A stretch of 64,000 nucleotides of DNA, taken from assembly GCF_022899935.1 (NCBI RefSeq), contig NZ_JALJCJ010000011.1, forward strand, positions 1 through 64,000. Reading direction: 5' to 3'. This DNA is from Shinella curvata (GTDB lineage Bacteria; Pseudomonadota; Alphaproteobacteria; Rhizobiales; Rhizobiaceae). The position numbers and the translations under genes are program-made. The stretch's first letter is position 1. Each line of letters starts with the position of its first letter. Below the pieces are notes generated by a model. The model was not told the origin of the DNA, ran no database searches, and saw nothing but the letters and a program-made list of their open reading frames with translations. This document shows, one piece after another, positions 53,188-63,245 of this stretch.

Positions 53188-56100
53188 ATGAATAGGCTGT
53201 CCCGAATTCTCCGCGCGACGCTCCGTTATCTCGGTTACGGCATCGTCATTCTTCTGCTTGTTCTTGTCGGACTTGTCGGTTTCGTCGGCTTTACCGACGC
53301 GGGCGCGCGTTTCGCCGTCGCCTATGTCGAGAAAATCGCCGCGTCGAGTGGACAGACGATTTCGATCAGCGAACCGTCAGGCCTGCTTACGGGGCGGCTC
53401 AGGGCGAAGACGATTACCGTCGGCGACGCGAAGGGCACCTATGCGGAGGTCAAGGATCTCTCCGTCGACTGGTCGCCGTTCAGTCTGCTCGGGTTCCGGT
53501 TCGACGCGCAGCGCATTTCGGCCTCTTCCATTTCGCTTCTGCGCCTTCCCGAATCGAAGGCGGACGCTGAAAAATCCGACACGCCCTTCACGCTGCCGGT
53601 CGAAGTGCATGTCGGTGCGCTGCAGGTGCCGGAGCTGTTCATTTCGGGCACCGTCGCCGGTCGCGATCAGCGTATCGTGCTTTCGGGCAGCGGCAATGCC
53701 ACAGCCGACAGTGTGGCTGTGAAACTCTCCGCCTCCGAAAAGGCGCGTCCGGATGCGCGTGTCGTGGCCGATATCGTCTTCAATCCCGCCGACAACCAGC
53801 TTCGGCTCGAAGCCGACGTCGCCGAGCCGAAGGGCGGCATTCTGGCCGCTTTGCTCAAGCTGCCTGACGACCCGGCGATCTCGATCCGTCTGACCGGCGA
53901 CGGTCCGCTGTCGCAGTGGAAGGGTCGCCTTTCCGCAGCACTCGACGGTACGGAGATGCTGCATGTCGACGGGCGCCACGACCTCGCGACGAACGGGCTG
54001 CATACGATCACGCTCAATGGCGGTGGCACGTTCGGTGCACTGATGCCGCCGCAATTGCGCCCGCTCTTTGCCGGCGAAACCGGCATCGATGTGATTGCCG
54101 CCTTCGACGGCTCGGACATGCTGCGCATCGAAAAGGGCGCGATCTCGACGGGCGCGATGACGCTGGCCGCTTCGGGTACGGTCAGCGCGAAGGGCGCAAA
54201 CAACCTCGACGTCAAACTCTCCGGTCGCGATGGCCCCATCGATTTTCGCTGGCCGCTTGCCGAAGGCGACGCGCGGGTGCTGATCGCTGGCGCCGACGTG
54301 TCCCTCACCGGCGAAGCGAGTGCTGCTGCACTTGACGCCAATGCTTCTATCGTCTCCGCCGAACTGCCGGCCGGGCGTATCGAGAACATCCGTCTTACGG
54401 CAAGAAGCGATGCCTTCAATGTGGCAAGCCAGTCCGGCCGCATCGAGGCGACGGTGGAAACCGGCGTGACGGCCTTCGCCAATGCCGATCTTGACCGTAC
54501 GGTGAAGGGGCCGGCCAAGCTTGTCGCGACGCTGGACGTGTCGCCGACCGAGATCGCCTTCGATCCGGCGACGCTCGAAAGCGCCAGCATCGGCGGCACG
54601 CTGTCCGGCCGCTATGGGCTCGCAAGCCGCGAGGCCGACGTCAGTTTCCGCCTCTTCGCACTTCCCGCCGTGCTGCCGCCGGCCCTTGCCGGCAAGGTCG
54701 ATACGACGATTGCGATGGAGGGGCGCGTCCAGCTCGGCAGCAACGGCGCAATCGAGCTTTCCGGCCTCAACGTAAAGTCCGGCACGCTGGAGACGACGGG
54801 TACCGTCTCGCTCGACAGCGGCAATCTCCAGGCGGCGTTGAGCGGCAAGGTTCTGAACCTCGGCAAGCTGCTCGCCGATGCCAAGGGAGAAGCCGCCTTC
54901 GACCTGTCCGCGACCGGCCCCGTCGACGGACTGGATGTGTCGGCCAAGGTGACGTCCAGCGGAGCGACGCTTTCCGGCCGCACGCTGAGCGATCTCGTGG
55001 TGACGCTGAAGGGTAAGGCCGTCGCCGATAGTCCCGCGGGTGAACTGACGGCGACGGGCGCGCTCGACGGGCAGGCGATCAACGTGCGTTCCAGCATCAC
55101 TTCGGAAGGTGGGCGCATTTCCGTGCCGGTGCTGGAGGCGGAGATCGGACCGAACACCTTGAAGGGTTCGCTCGCCCTGGCCGCGAACTTCATGCCTGAT
55201 GGCACCATCCGCTTCGATTTCCCCGATCTCGGCCTGCTCGCCGCGATGGCCGGGCAGAAGGCAGCCGGCGACCTTTCGGGTCAGGTCGAAATCGCGACGA
55301 GCAATGGCAAAACCTCTGCTACCGTGCAGGCCTCCGGCTCGTCCATCAGCCGCGACGCCGTCAGCATCACCAGCCCGGCCGTCGATCTCGACATCACCGA
55401 CCTTGCGACTGCCGCGATCTCGGGCACGGTTCGCGCTGAACGCGTCGCCTCGGGCGAGAACCGGCTGGACGCTCTGAAGCTCGAATTTTCACGCGCCGGG
55501 CAGGCGACCAATTTCGATCTCACCGGTCGTCTCGACGGTGCGCCGCTCATCACCAAGGGCCAGGTCCTCCAGCGTGAGGGTGGGCTGGATGTCGCATTGC
55601 AGGCCTTCGAGGCGGCCCCCCGGCGCATCGCGCTGAAGCTCGCCAGGCCAACGACGATCGGTGTGACCGGCGGGGTGGTCTCGCTCGAGGGGCTGACCAT
55701 CCAGGCCGGACGCGGTTCTATCGCAGTCTCCGGCAAGGCGGGAGAAACCCTCGACCTGTCGCTGCGGCTCGACGCGCTGCCGGCGGCACTGGTCAACAAC
55801 TTCGCTGCCGGCCTCGGTGCGGAAGGCACGATCGGCGGCACGGTAACCGTCAGAGGGCAGGCGGCAGCGCCCGTCGTCAACTATGCGCTCGATTGGGGCG
55901 GTGCGGTGACGAGCCAGACGCGCAGCGCCGGCATCGGCGCGCTGACCATCAGCGCCAACGGTGCCTTCGCGAACAACCGGGTGACGCTCGATACCGTGCT
56001 TTCGGGCGGCGGCGGGCTCTCCTTCCGGGGCGGCGGCACGGTCGGTATCGGCGGGGCGACGCCGCTCGGGCTCAATTTCCGGGGCACGGTGCCGTTCGGC

Positions 56101-57357
56101 CTGCTGCAGGGCCAGCTGTCCGCCCAGGGCTTCGTGCTCACGGGCAATGCCAATGTGGATATCGCCATCGGCGGTACAGCGGCCGCGCCCTCCGTCACCG
56201 GTAGCATAACGGCAGGCGGTGCGCGCCTCGTCGACGTGCGCCGCAATCTCGCGGTGGAGAACCTGACGATCCGCGTGACGATGGATGGACGGCAGGCCGT
56301 CATCGAAACGCTCTCCGGCAGAGTATCGAGCGGTGGACAGCTTTCGGCGAGCGGCCGTGTCGGTATCGACCCGGCGAGCGGTTTTCCGGTGGACGTGGCG
56401 ATGCAGCTCCGCGACGTCACCTATGTGGATGGCACACTGGTGACCGCGAATGTGAGCGGCGACCTCACATTGCGCGGGCCGGTGGCCGGACTGGCGCTCG
56501 GCGGCAAGGTGCATATCAACAGGGCCAATGTCACCATTCCACAGCGATTGCCGGCGACGCTCTCCGAAATCAATATCAAGCATCGCAACGCGCCCGCCGA
56601 GGTCAAGCGTATGAAGGCCGATGTCAACCGTGATCAGGGAAGCAGCGGTGCGACGCGTGGCATCGCGCTCGATCTGACCATCGAGGCGCCCGGCCAGCTC
56701 TTCGTGCGCGGGCGCGGCATCAACGCGGAACTCGGCGGCAGCTTGAGGGTGACGGGGAGCTCCGTCACACCCATTGTTTCCGGCGGTTTCGAACTGGAGC
56801 GCGGGCGCATGGAAATCCTGACGCGCCGGCTCGATTTCTCCAGTGCGCATATCGGCTTCGCCGGCGGGCTGGTGCCAACGGTCAATCTCGTGGCGGGCAG
56901 TTCGGCCGGTACGACGGAAATCACCGTCACGGTGGCCGGTCTTGCCAGCAACCCGACCGTCACCTTCGCGTCGTCACCCTCGCTGCCGCAGGATGAAATC
57001 CTCGCTCAGCTGATTTTCAACCGCTCGATGTCGAATCTTTCGGCGGTACAGATCGCCCAGCTCGCCTCGGCGGCAAGCCAGCTGGCAGGCGGCCGCTCGA
57101 CGGGCCTGCTCGACAGTCTGCGCAGCAAGCTCGGTGTCGACGATCTCGATATCACCACGGACGCTCAGGGCCGCGCCGCGGTGTCGGCCGGCAAGTACCT
57201 GAACGACCGGACCTATATCGAACTGAAGCAGGACCCCGAGACGAACGGCGCCAAGGCGGTTATCAACCTCGATGTCGGCCGCGGCCTGAAGCTGCGCGGC
57301 GAAGCGGGTAGCGGCGGCAGCGCCGGGGCGGGTATCTTTTACGAAAAGGAATATTGA
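53188..57357 (+). CDS. tamB: Translocation and assembly module protein TamB (DUF490)
   Basis: A 1389-aa inner-membrane-anchored, beta-helical protein spanning the periplasm, partner of TamA. One N-terminal membrane segment (about 15-36) is followed by a long repetitive beta region with many 'SGT' and 'LDG' turns, and the conserved DUF490 C-terminal domain (about 1030-1389) with 'PQDEILAQLIFNRSMSNLSA' and 'YIELKQDPETNGAKAVINLDVGRGLKLRGEAG'. The AsmA-like family carries lipids between membranes. Normal for this family are large size and an essentially uniform composition. Confidence 0.95.
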   Translation: MNRLSRILRATLRYLGYGIVILLLVLVGLVGFVGFTDAGARFAVAYVEKIAASSGQTISISEPSGLLTGRLRAKTITVGDAKGTYAEVKDLSVDWSPFSLLGFRFDAQRISASSISLLRLPESKADAEKSDTPFTLPVEVHVGALQVPELFISGTVAGRDQRIVLSGSGNATADSVAVKLSASEKARPDARVVADIVFNPADNQLRLEADVAEPKGGILAALLKLPDDPAISIRLTGDGPLSQWKGRLSAALDGTEMLHVDGRHDLATNGLHTITLNGGGTFGALMPPQLRPLFAGETGIDVIAAFDGSDMLRIEKGAISTGAMTLAASGTVSAKGANNLDVKLSGRDGPIDFRWPLAEGDARVLIAGADVSLTGEASAAALDANASIVSAELPAGRIENIRLTARSDAFNVASQSGRIEATVETGVTAFANADLDRTVKGPAKLVATLDVSPTEIAFDPATLESASIGGTLSGRYGLASREADVSFRLFALPAVLPPALAGKVDTTIAMEGRVQLGSNGAIELSGLNVKSGTLETTGTVSLDSGNLQAALSGKVLNLGKLLADAKGEAAFDLSATGPVDGLDVSAKVTSSGATLSGRTLSDLVVTLKGKAVADSPAGELTATGALDGQAINVRSSITSEGGRISVPVLEAEIGPNTLKGSLALAANFMPDGTIRFDFPDLGLLAAMAGQKAAGDLSGQVEIATSNGKTSATVQASGSSISRDAVSITSPAVDLDITDLATAAISGTVRAERVASGENRLDALKLEFSRAGQATNFDLTGRLDGAPLITKGQVLQREGGLDVALQAFEAAPRRIALKLARPTTIGVTGGVVSLEGLTIQAGRGSIAVSGKAGETLDLSLRLDALPAALVNNFAAGLGAEGTIGGTVTVRGQAAAPVVNYALDWGGAVTSQTRSAGIGALTISANGAFANNRVTLDTVLSGGGGLSFRGGGTVGIGGATPLGLNFRGTVPFGLLQGQLSAQGFVLTGNANVDIAIGGTAAAPSVTGSITAGGARLVDVRRNLAVENLTIRVTMDGRQAVIETLSGRVSSGGQLSASGRVGIDPASGFPVDVAMQLRDVTYVDGTLVTANVSGDLTLRGPVAGLALGGKVHINRANVTIPQRLPATLSEINIKHRNAPAEVKRMKADVNRDQGSSGATRGIALDLTIEAPGQLFVRGRGINAELGGSLRVTGSSVTPIVSGGFELERGRMEILTRRLDFSSAHIGFAGGLVPTVNLVAGSSAGTTEITVTVAGLASNPTVTFASSPSLPQDEILAQLIFNRSMSNLSAVQIAQLASAASQLAGGRSTGLLDSLRSKLGVDDLDITTDAQGRAAVSAGKYLNDRTYIELKQDPETNGAKAVINLDVGRGLKLRGEAGSGGSAGAGIFYEKEY

Positions 57358-57376
57358 GGCGGCTTGTCCGGCGCTT

Positions 57377-57817
57377 TCACGCCAACGCGTTCTTTGTCGT
57401 CTTCAAGAGAATATTCGTTTCCGTCACCGTGATGCCGTCGATAAGGCGAATGCGGTGCAGGGTCTCGTCGAATGTGCCGAGGTCGCGGTCCTCGAGCTCG
57501 GCGATGAAATCCCAACGGCCGTTGGTGGAGTGAAGGGCGCGGACCTGCGGCAGGCCGCGCAGTTGCGCGCTGACGCGGTCGGCCATCTTGCCGTGCACCT
57601 CGATCATCACGATGGCGCGCACGCCGCTGCCGGTCAGCTCCGCTCCGGTCTTGATGGTGAAAGCGGCAATCGTTCCGGATGAGACGAGCCGATCGATGCG
57701 CGCGGATACCGTGGCACGCGAGGCCCCGGTCATGGCGGCGAGTGAGGAGACGGGCATTCGGGCATTGTGGCGCAGCGCGCCGATCAAGGCGTGGTCGAGA
57801 TCGTCAAGGCTTGCCAT
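57377..57817 (-). CDS. Lrp/AsnC-family transcriptional regulator of arginine catabolism
   Basis: A 146-aa regulator with an N-terminal winged-helix domain ('DLDHALIGALRHNARMPVSSLAAMTGASRATVSARIDRL') and a C-terminal RAM ligand-binding domain. Divergent from arginase and ornithine aminotransferase, it is probably the arginine- or ornithine-responsive activator of those genes, by analogy with rhizobial Lrp-type regulators. An inverted repeat overlaps its own start codon, suggesting autoregulation. Longer in-frame starts reach upstream but ATG 57817 begins the conserved domain. Confidence 0.88.
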   Translation of the reverse strand: MASLDDLDHALIGALRHNARMPVSSLAAMTGASRATVSARIDRLVSSGTIAAFTIKTGAELTGSGVRAIVMIEVHGKMADRVSAQLRGLPQVRALHSTNGRWDFIAELEDRDLGTFDETLHRIRLIDGITVTETNILLKTTKNALA

Positions 57818-57843
57818 TTTGTCATCCAGTGTTTCGCAAAATG
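57815..57843. promoter_or_regulatory. Lrp-type operator candidate
   Basis: CATTTTG (57815-57821) and its complement CAAAATG (57837-57843) are 15 bp apart, so their centres are 22 bp, two helical turns, apart. The left arm is the regulator's start codon. A second, shorter dyad TTGCC / GGCAA (57881-57885 and 57898-57902) lies closer to rocF. Confidence 0.55.
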
Positions 57844-57952
57844 CTAAATTCGTCCATCTATTTGTCAGTTTTCCCTCTTTTTGCCAACGGTGTGAACGGC
57901 AATAATCGCGCAAAACCGGGCAAACCGGCTCTCACGCACCGGCGGGGAAACC

Positions 57953-58888
57953 ATGGCTGAAAATGACAAGCATATCGCGCTGATTGGCGCACCCTTGGAA
58001 GAAGGTTCGGGCCGACGCGGCGCGGCAATGGGACCGACGGCGTTGCGTATCGCCGGCGTCGACACGACGCTGACCGATCTTGGACATACGGTGACGGATG
58101 AGGGCGACCTGCATCCCCTGCCGGCCCGCGATCTCGCCAACCATCCGAAGGCCAACAACCTTCAAGTCGTCGCGGCCTTCACGCGGGCTCTCGACACCGC
58201 CGTCTATGATGCGGCGCGCAGCGGAAAATTCCCGCTTATCCTTGGCGGCGATCATGCGCTCTCCATGGGCTCCGTCTCCGGCATGGCGCGCCATGCGGCC
58301 GATCAGGGCCGCCCGCTCTTCGTGCTCTGGCTCGATGCCCATGCCGACTTCAATTCGCCGGCAACCTCGCCTTCGGGCAATATGCACGGCATGCCCGTGG
58401 CCTTCTTCTGCGGCGAAGCCGAATTTACGCCGATCCTCGAAGCCGGTCGCCCGATGGTCGATCCGAAGAATGTCTTTCAGGTCGGCATTCGCTCCGTCGA
58501 TGCGCGCGAGCGCGAGGAAATCGCCGAACATGGCGTCAATGTCTATGATATGCGCGCGGTCGACGAGATCGGCATGGCGCATATCATGCACGACATCATT
58601 GCCCGCATCAAAGCAGAGAACGGCCTCCTGCATGTCAGCCTCGACGTCGATTTCCTCGATCCGGAGCTTGCACCCGGCGTCGGCACCACGGTGCCCGGTG
58701 GCGCGACCTTCCGCGAGGCGCATCTCATCATGGAGATGCTCTGCGACAGCGGCCTTGTCTCCTCGCTCGATCTTGTCGAGTTGAACCCGTTCCTCGACGA
58801 CCGCGGCAAGAGCGCGCGCATTCTCGTCGAACTGACCGCAAGCCTTTTCGGGCGCCGCATTCTCGACCGGCCGACCCGCAGCGCCTGA
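57953..58888 (+). CDS. rocF: Arginase
   Basis: Hydrolyses arginine to ornithine and urea. The 311-aa protein has all the dinuclear-manganese motifs: 'LGGDHALSMG', 'LWLDAHADFNSP' and 'SLDVDFLDPELAPGVGT'. GGGGAA precedes the ATG. It is the first gene of a two-gene catabolic operon with ornithine aminotransferase, and is divergent from the Lrp regulator. Confidence 0.96.
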   Translation: MAENDKHIALIGAPLEEGSGRRGAAMGPTALRIAGVDTTLTDLGHTVTDEGDLHPLPARDLANHPKANNLQVVAAFTRALDTAVYDAARSGKFPLILGGDHALSMGSVSGMARHAADQGRPLFVLWLDAHADFNSPATSPSGNMHGMPVAFFCGEAEFTPILEAGRPMVDPKNVFQVGIRSVDAREREEIAEHGVNVYDMRAVDEIGMAHIMHDIIARIKAENGLLHVSLDVDFLDPELAPGVGTTVPGGATFREAHLIMEMLCDSGLVSSLDLVELNPFLDDRGKSARILVELTASLFGRRILDRPTRSA

Positions 58889-58906
58889 AAACAACCGGAG
58901 GACCCC

Positions 58907-60112
58907 ATGACGCCGTCGACTGCCAGCCTGATCGAAACCGAGTACCGCCTCGGCGCCCACAACTACAAGCCGCTCGACGTGGTTCTGTCGCGGGGAGAGG
59001 GCGTTCATGTCTGGGACATCGACGGCAACCGCTACCTGGATTGCCTTTCGGCCTATTCGGCGGTCAATCAGGGTCATTGCCACCCGAAGATCCTGGCAGC
59101 GATGATGGAGCAGGCCGGGAAGCTGACGCTCACTTCACGCGCCTTCCGCAACGACCAGCTCGCGCATTTCTACGAGGAAATCGCTGCACTTACCGGCTCG
59201 CACAAGGTGTTGCCGATGAATTCGGGTGCCGAGGCTGTCGAAACGGCCGTGAAGGCCGTGCGCAAATGGGGCTATGAGGTCAAAGGCGTGCCGGAAGGGC
59301 AGGCCGAGATCATCGTCTGCTCCAACAATTTCCACGGCCGCACCATGGGCATCGTCGGCTTCTCGACGGATCCGGATGCGCGCACCGGCTTCGGTCCCTT
59401 CGCACCCGGCTTCCGCCATGTGCCCTTCGGCGATCTCGAAGCGTTCCGTGCGGGGATCAATGAAAACACTGTTGCCTTCCTGATCGAACCTATTCAGGGC
59501 GAGGCCGGTGTGCTGATCCCGCCGACAGGCTACTTCACCGGGGTGCGCGAGCTTTGCACCCGGCACGGCATTACGCTCATCCTCGACGAGATCCAGACGG
59601 GTCTCGGCCGCACCGGAAGGCTGCTGGCCGAAGAACACGAAGGCATCGAGGCGGACGTGACGCTGGTCGGCAAGGCGCTGTCGGGCGGTTTCTACCCGGT
59701 TTCGGCGGTGCTTTCGAACAGCGAGGTGCTTGGCGTCCTGAAGCCTGGCCAGCATGGCTCGACGTTCGGCGGCAACCCGCTTGCCTGCGCCATTGCCCGG
59801 GCCGCTCTGAAGGTGCTGGTCGAAGAGGATATGATCGGCAATTCGGAGCGCATGGGTGAGCGTTTCCAGGTCGGCCTCAAGGGCATACGGTCGAACCTCA
59901 TCAAGGAAGTGCGCGGTCGCGGGCTGATGCTCGCCGTGGAGCTGGATCCGGCCGCCGGCGGCGCGCGCAAATATTGCGAAGCGTTGAAGGAGCGCGGTAT
60001 CCTTGCCAAGGATACGCACGGCGACACCATCCGGATCGCTCCGCCCCTGGTCATCACCGGCGACCAGGTGGACTGGGCGCTGGAACAGTTCGAAGCGGTT
60101 CTGCGCACCTGA
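58907..60112 (+). CDS. rocD: Ornithine aminotransferase
   Basis: PLP enzyme converting ornithine to glutamate semialdehyde. The 401-aa protein has the class-III PLP Lys in '[14 protein letters not shown]', '[22 protein letters not shown]' and the flanking '[15 protein letters not shown]'. GGAGGA precedes the start and 18 bp separate it from rocF, so the two are translated from one message. Together with arginase it routes arginine nitrogen to glutamate. Confidence 0.96.
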   Translation: MTPSTASLIETEYRLGAHNYKPLDVVLSRGEGVHVWDIDGNRYLDCLSAYSAVNQGHCHPKILAAMMEQAGKLTLTSRAFRNDQLAHFYEEIAALTGSHKVLPMNSGAEAVETAVKAVRKWGYEVKGVPEGQAEIIVCSNNFHGRTMGIVGFSTDPDARTGFGPFAPGFRHVPFGDLEAFRAGINENTVAFLIEPIQGEAGVLIPPTGYFTGVRELCTRHGITLILDEIQTGLGRTGRLLAEEHEGIEADVTLVGKALSGGFYPVSAVLSNSEVLGVLKPGQHGSTFGGNPLACAIARAALKVLVEEDMIGNSERMGERFQVGLKGIRSNLIKEVRGRGLMLAVELDPAAGGARKYCEALKERGILAKDTHGDTIRIAPPLVITGDQVDWALEQFEAVLRT

Positions 60113-60140
60113 CCGGACCTGACGTGACGGAGCAGAAGAC

Positions 60141-60170
60141 AAGGTCTCGCGGCGACGCGGGGCCTTTTGC
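60141..60170 (+). terminator. Terminator of the rocF-rocD operon
   Basis: Stem AAGGTCTCGC (60141-60150) with GCGGGGCCTT (60157-60166), two G-T wobbles, loop GGCGAC, followed by TTTT. Confidence 0.8.
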
Positions 60171-60258
60171 TTTTTCGGATGCGGCAAACGTTTGAAAGAT
60201 TTTAACCAGAGCGTGCATAGGATCGAAACACGATGCAGACCAACCTGGAAAGATCCCG

Positions 60259-60735
60259 ATGACCTCCATCAATACGGCCACCTTTGCCGGCGACACACTC
60301 GAAATCATCGCATTCCGCCTGCATGAGCAGGAATTCTGCGTGAAGACGACGACGATCCGTGAAATTCGCGGCTGGGCACCCTCGACGCCGATTCCCCATT
60401 CGCCGCCCGACGTCATCGGCGTGATGAACCTGCGCGGCACGGTCATCCCGATCATCGACCTCGCTCATAAGCTCGGCATGAAGAGCACGGAGGCGAACGA
60501 GCGCAGCGCCATCGTCGTCGCCGAGGTGCACAGCATGGTCGTCGGCCTCGTCGTCGATCGTGTCTCGGACATCCTCACCATTCGCAGCGAGCAGATCCAG
60601 CCGGTGCCCGAAGTGACCACCTCCTTCGACAAGGTTTACGCCGAGGGCATCATCGCCCACGAGAACGGCATGATCTGCTTCCTCAACCTCGCCCGCATGT
60701 TCAAGGAACGCGATGTCGAGGAAATGGCGGCCTGA
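60259..60735 (+). CDS. cheW: Chemotaxis coupling protein CheW
   Basis: A 158-aa scaffold that links receptors to CheA. It has the two SH3-like subdomains with 'EIIAFRLHEQEFCVKTTTIREIRGW', 'GVMNLRGTVIPIIDL' and 'GLVVDRVSDILTI'. It is isolated from the main che cluster and sits 395 bp upstream of a chemoreceptor gene, so the two may act together. GGAAAG precedes the ATG. A terminator follows. Confidence 0.95.
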   Translation: MTSINTATFAGDTLEIIAFRLHEQEFCVKTTTIREIRGWAPSTPIPHSPPDVIGVMNLRGTVIPIIDLAHKLGMKSTEANERSAIVVAEVHSMVVGLVVDRVSDILTIRSEQIQPVPEVTTSFDKVYAEGIIAHENGMICFLNLARMFKERDVEEMAA

Positions 60736-60763
60736 TTCGGCTCCATCCTTTCGGAAAATCGAG

Positions 60764-60793
60764 AACCGCCGTGCCCGTGCACGGCGGTTTTTT
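60764..60793 (+). terminator. Rho-independent terminator after cheW
   Basis: Perfect 11-bp stem AACCGCCGTGC / GCACGGCGGTT with loop CCGT, running into six T residues (the last two of the stem included). Confidence 0.92.
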
Positions 60794-61130
60794 GTTTGTT
60801 GGCGGCGGGCGCAACTTTAGGGGGAGTTTGCGTGTGGTTGATGGAAGGGCGCTTACGTAGCGTCAGCACCATAAATATGGGCCTATTTGTAAGTTATTGT
60901 TATGTAAGTGAACTTAAAACTCGCCTACTGTCTTTCATCAATTGTTAAAGCTGTCACTCCATCTTTGATTGCAAATGCCCATCTTGCATGGGGCTGAAAG
61001 TCTCCTGCAAAGATTGACCCGAACAAATCCAGCATGGACCGCGTCGCGGCCCATGTGCAACGCCAGAAACTGACGACCACAGCGCCGGCAATCGGCATCA
61101 AGCCGTGGCCGTCGCACAAGGGGAAAGGTC
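60794..61130 (+). other. AT-rich intergenic region before the chemoreceptor
   Basis: A 337-bp non-coding stretch, clearly poorer in GC than its surroundings around 60860-60970. It holds a direct repeat of GTAAGT (within TTGTAAGTTA and TATGTAAGTG near 60890-60910) and an inverted pair ATCTTTG (60961-60967) / CAAAGAT (61008-61014) enclosing CCCAT/ATGGG. It may be a promoter with a folded leader, or a small RNA. No short gene with a ribosome site is evident. Confidence 0.4.
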
Positions 61131-62912
61131 ATGCTTTCATTTGCAAAGTCCATGGATGCAGGCCACATCATCGACGCGCTGTCGCGCTCGCAGGCCGTGA
61201 TCCAGTTCGATCTCAACGGCACCATCCTCACTGCCAACGAAAATTTCTGCAAGGCGCTCGGCTATGAGCTGAAGGAGATCGTCGGCAAACATCACCGCAT
61301 CTTCTGTGAGGCCGCCTATACGGCGACGGAGGAATACCGCCAGTTCTGGGCGCGCCTCGGGCGGGGAGAATACGATTCCTCCAGCTACAAGCGCCTGCGC
61401 AAGGACGGCAGGGAGATCTGGATCCAGGCGAGCTACAATCCCGTCTTCCGCGGCGGCAAGGCCTACAAGGTCGTCAAGTTCGCCACCGATATCACAGAGG
61501 CGAAAATGCGGGCGGCGGAGGATGCGGCAAAGCTCAATGCGATTTCCCGGTCACAGGCTGTGATCGAATTCACCCCGGCTGGTGAAATCCTGCATGCCAA
61601 TGAGAATTTCTGCGCGGGTCTCGGCTACGACCTTTCGGAAATCCGCGGCAAACATCACCGCATGTTCTGTGACCCCGCCTATGTGCAGACGCAGGATTAT
61701 GCGGATTTCTGGAAGAACCTCGCCAACGGACAGTTCATCTCCAATGAGTTCGTGCGCTACGGCAAGGGCGGCAGGGAAATCTGGATCCAGGCCGCCTACA
61801 ACCCGATCCGCGACCTGAACGGCCGCGTCTACAAGATCGTGAAATTCGCGACTGACGTCACCGAGCGCATGTCGGCGATCAATGCGCTCGGCAGCGGATT
61901 GAAGGCGCTCTCGGAAGGCGACCTGACGCAAAATCTCAAGACACCCTTCGTGCCCTCCATGGAAACGGTTCGCAAGGACTTCAACGAGGCTGTCGCCGGC
62001 CTGCATGAAGCGATGCGCACGGTCGAGGTCAACGCCAATGCGATTGCGTCCGGCGCCCAGGAAATCCGTTCGGCGGCAGACGATCTGGCCAGACGCACCG
62101 AGCAGCAGGCCGCCTCTGTGGAGGAAACCGCCGCCGCGCTCGACGAAATCACCACGACGGTCGCCGATTCGAGCCGCCGTGCCGATGAAGCCGGCTCGCT
62201 GGTCGCCAAGACCCGGACGGGAGCGGAAAAGTCCGGCGTCGTCGTCAAGAAGGCGATCGATGCCATGGGACAGATCGAGCAATCGTCCCGCGAGATTTCC
62301 AATATCATCGGCGTCATCGATGATATCGCGTTCCAGACCAACCTTCTGGCCTTGAATGCCGGCGTCGAGGCAGCCCGCGCCGGCGAGGCGGGCAAGGGGT
62401 TTGCGGTCGTGGCGCAGGAAGTGCGGGAACTGGCCCAGCGTTCCGCCAGTGCCGCCAAAGACATCAAGGCCCTGATCACGACGTCCGGCGAGCAGGTGAA
62501 AAGCGGTGTCGCCCTCGTCGACGAGACCGGGCGTGCCCTGCAAGAAATCCTTGCGCAGGTACAGGAGGTTCATACCAACGTTGCCGCCATCGTGGAGGGC
62601 TCCCGCGAGCAATCGACGGGTCTTCGCGAAATCAACATTTCCGTCAATTCGATGGATCAGGCCACGCAGCAGAATGCCGCCATGGTGGAGGAAAGCACGG
62701 CGGCGAGCCACGCCATGGCGCGTGAGGCTGATGCACTTCACGCGCTTATCCGCCGGTTCCGGCTTGCCGGAAACGGCGCGGCAGGCGGGCAGGGGGCGGT
62801 CCGAGCTCCAAGGGTCGTCGCCCCTGCCCCCACCGCCCATCTGCATGCCGTCGCCCGCACGATGCGTTCCCCCGGTGGAACGGCGGCAGCGGAGAACTGG
62901 GAAGAGTTCTGA
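61131..62912 (+). CDS. Soluble methyl-accepting chemotaxis protein with tandem PAS domains and NWEEF tail
   Basis: A 593-aa cytoplasmic chemoreceptor with no membrane segment. PAS1 (about 18-125) and PAS2 (about 139-247) are close duplicates ('[19 protein letters not shown]' and '[18 protein letters not shown]'; both carry GKHHR). A short HAMP-like stretch follows (248-298), then the signalling coiled-coil with tip '[19 protein letters not shown]'. The C-terminus is NWEEF, matching the CheR/CheB-binding pentapeptide NWETF. PAS domains suggest redox, oxygen or small-ligand sensing, and cofactors cannot be read. GGGGAAAGG precedes ATG 61131. Confidence 0.93.
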   Translation: MLSFAKSMDAGHIIDALSRSQAVIQFDLNGTILTANENFCKALGYELKEIVGKHHRIFCEAAYTATEEYRQFWARLGRGEYDSSSYKRLRKDGREIWIQASYNPVFRGGKAYKVVKFATDITEAKMRAAEDAAKLNAISRSQAVIEFTPAGEILHANENFCAGLGYDLSEIRGKHHRMFCDPAYVQTQDYADFWKNLANGQFISNEFVRYGKGGREIWIQAAYNPIRDLNGRVYKIVKFATDVTERMSAINALGSGLKALSEGDLTQNLKTPFVPSMETVRKDFNEAVAGLHEAMRTVEVNANAIASGAQEIRSAADDLARRTEQQAASVEETAAALDEITTTVADSSRRADEAGSLVAKTRTGAEKSGVVVKKAIDAMGQIEQSSREISNIIGVIDDIAFQTNLLALNAGVEAARAGEAGKGFAVVAQEVRELAQRSASAAKDIKALITTSGEQVKSGVALVDETGRALQEILAQVQEVHTNVAAIVEGSREQSTGLREINISVNSMDQATQQNAAMVEESTAASHAMAREADALHALIRRFRLAGNGAAGGQGAVRAPRVVAPAPTAHLHAVARTMRSPGGTAAAENWEEF

Positions 62913-62927
62913 TCGCGGACAAGAATG

Positions 62928-62957
62928 AAAAGGCCGGCGTCATGCCGGCCTTTTTTT
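62928..62957 (+). terminator. Rho-independent terminator after the chemoreceptor
   Basis: Stem GGCCGGC / GCCGGCC (62932-62938 with 62944-62950), extended by A-T pairs, loop GTCAT, then seven T residues. It lies between the chemoreceptor and the convergent fdsD gene. Confidence 0.93.
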
Positions 62958-62978
62958 GCTTGAGGCTGAGAGGCTGCT

Positions 62979-63236
62979 TCAGGCCCGTGCGGCGGCCGCC
63001 GGCGGAACTTCAGCCGGCGCGGGACGGTGGATCAGCGGAACGGCCTGCAGGACGAGGCTGTCGAGGCCGGCGCCGCCATGGTTGTCGACGAGATCGAAGA
63101 GCTGGCGGCGCATGCGTGGCTCCCAGAACTTGTTGATATGGGTGGCCACGCCACCCGGACCTTCGCTGGCCGGCTGCGAGTGGAAGAAGGTGGCGATCTG
63201 GTTTGCCATCCTGATGATCTTGTTGCCGTCGGACAT
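62979..63236 (-). CDS. fdsD: Formate dehydrogenase delta subunit
   Basis: An 85-aa accessory subunit of the soluble NAD-dependent molybdenum formate dehydrogenase. 'MSDGNKIIRMANQIATFFHSQP' and 'HINKFWEPRMRRQLFDLV' are the family hallmark. The C-terminal Pro/Ala tail is unstructured. It follows fdhD by 9 bp and ends the operon, whose upstream catalytic genes (fdsGBA) must lie beyond the right edge. Confidence 0.94.
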   Translation of the reverse strand: MSDGNKIIRMANQIATFFHSQPASEGPGGVATHINKFWEPRMRRQLFDLVDNHGGAGLDSLVLQAVPLIHRPAPAEVPPAAAARA

Positions 63237-63245
63237 GCGTTTCTC

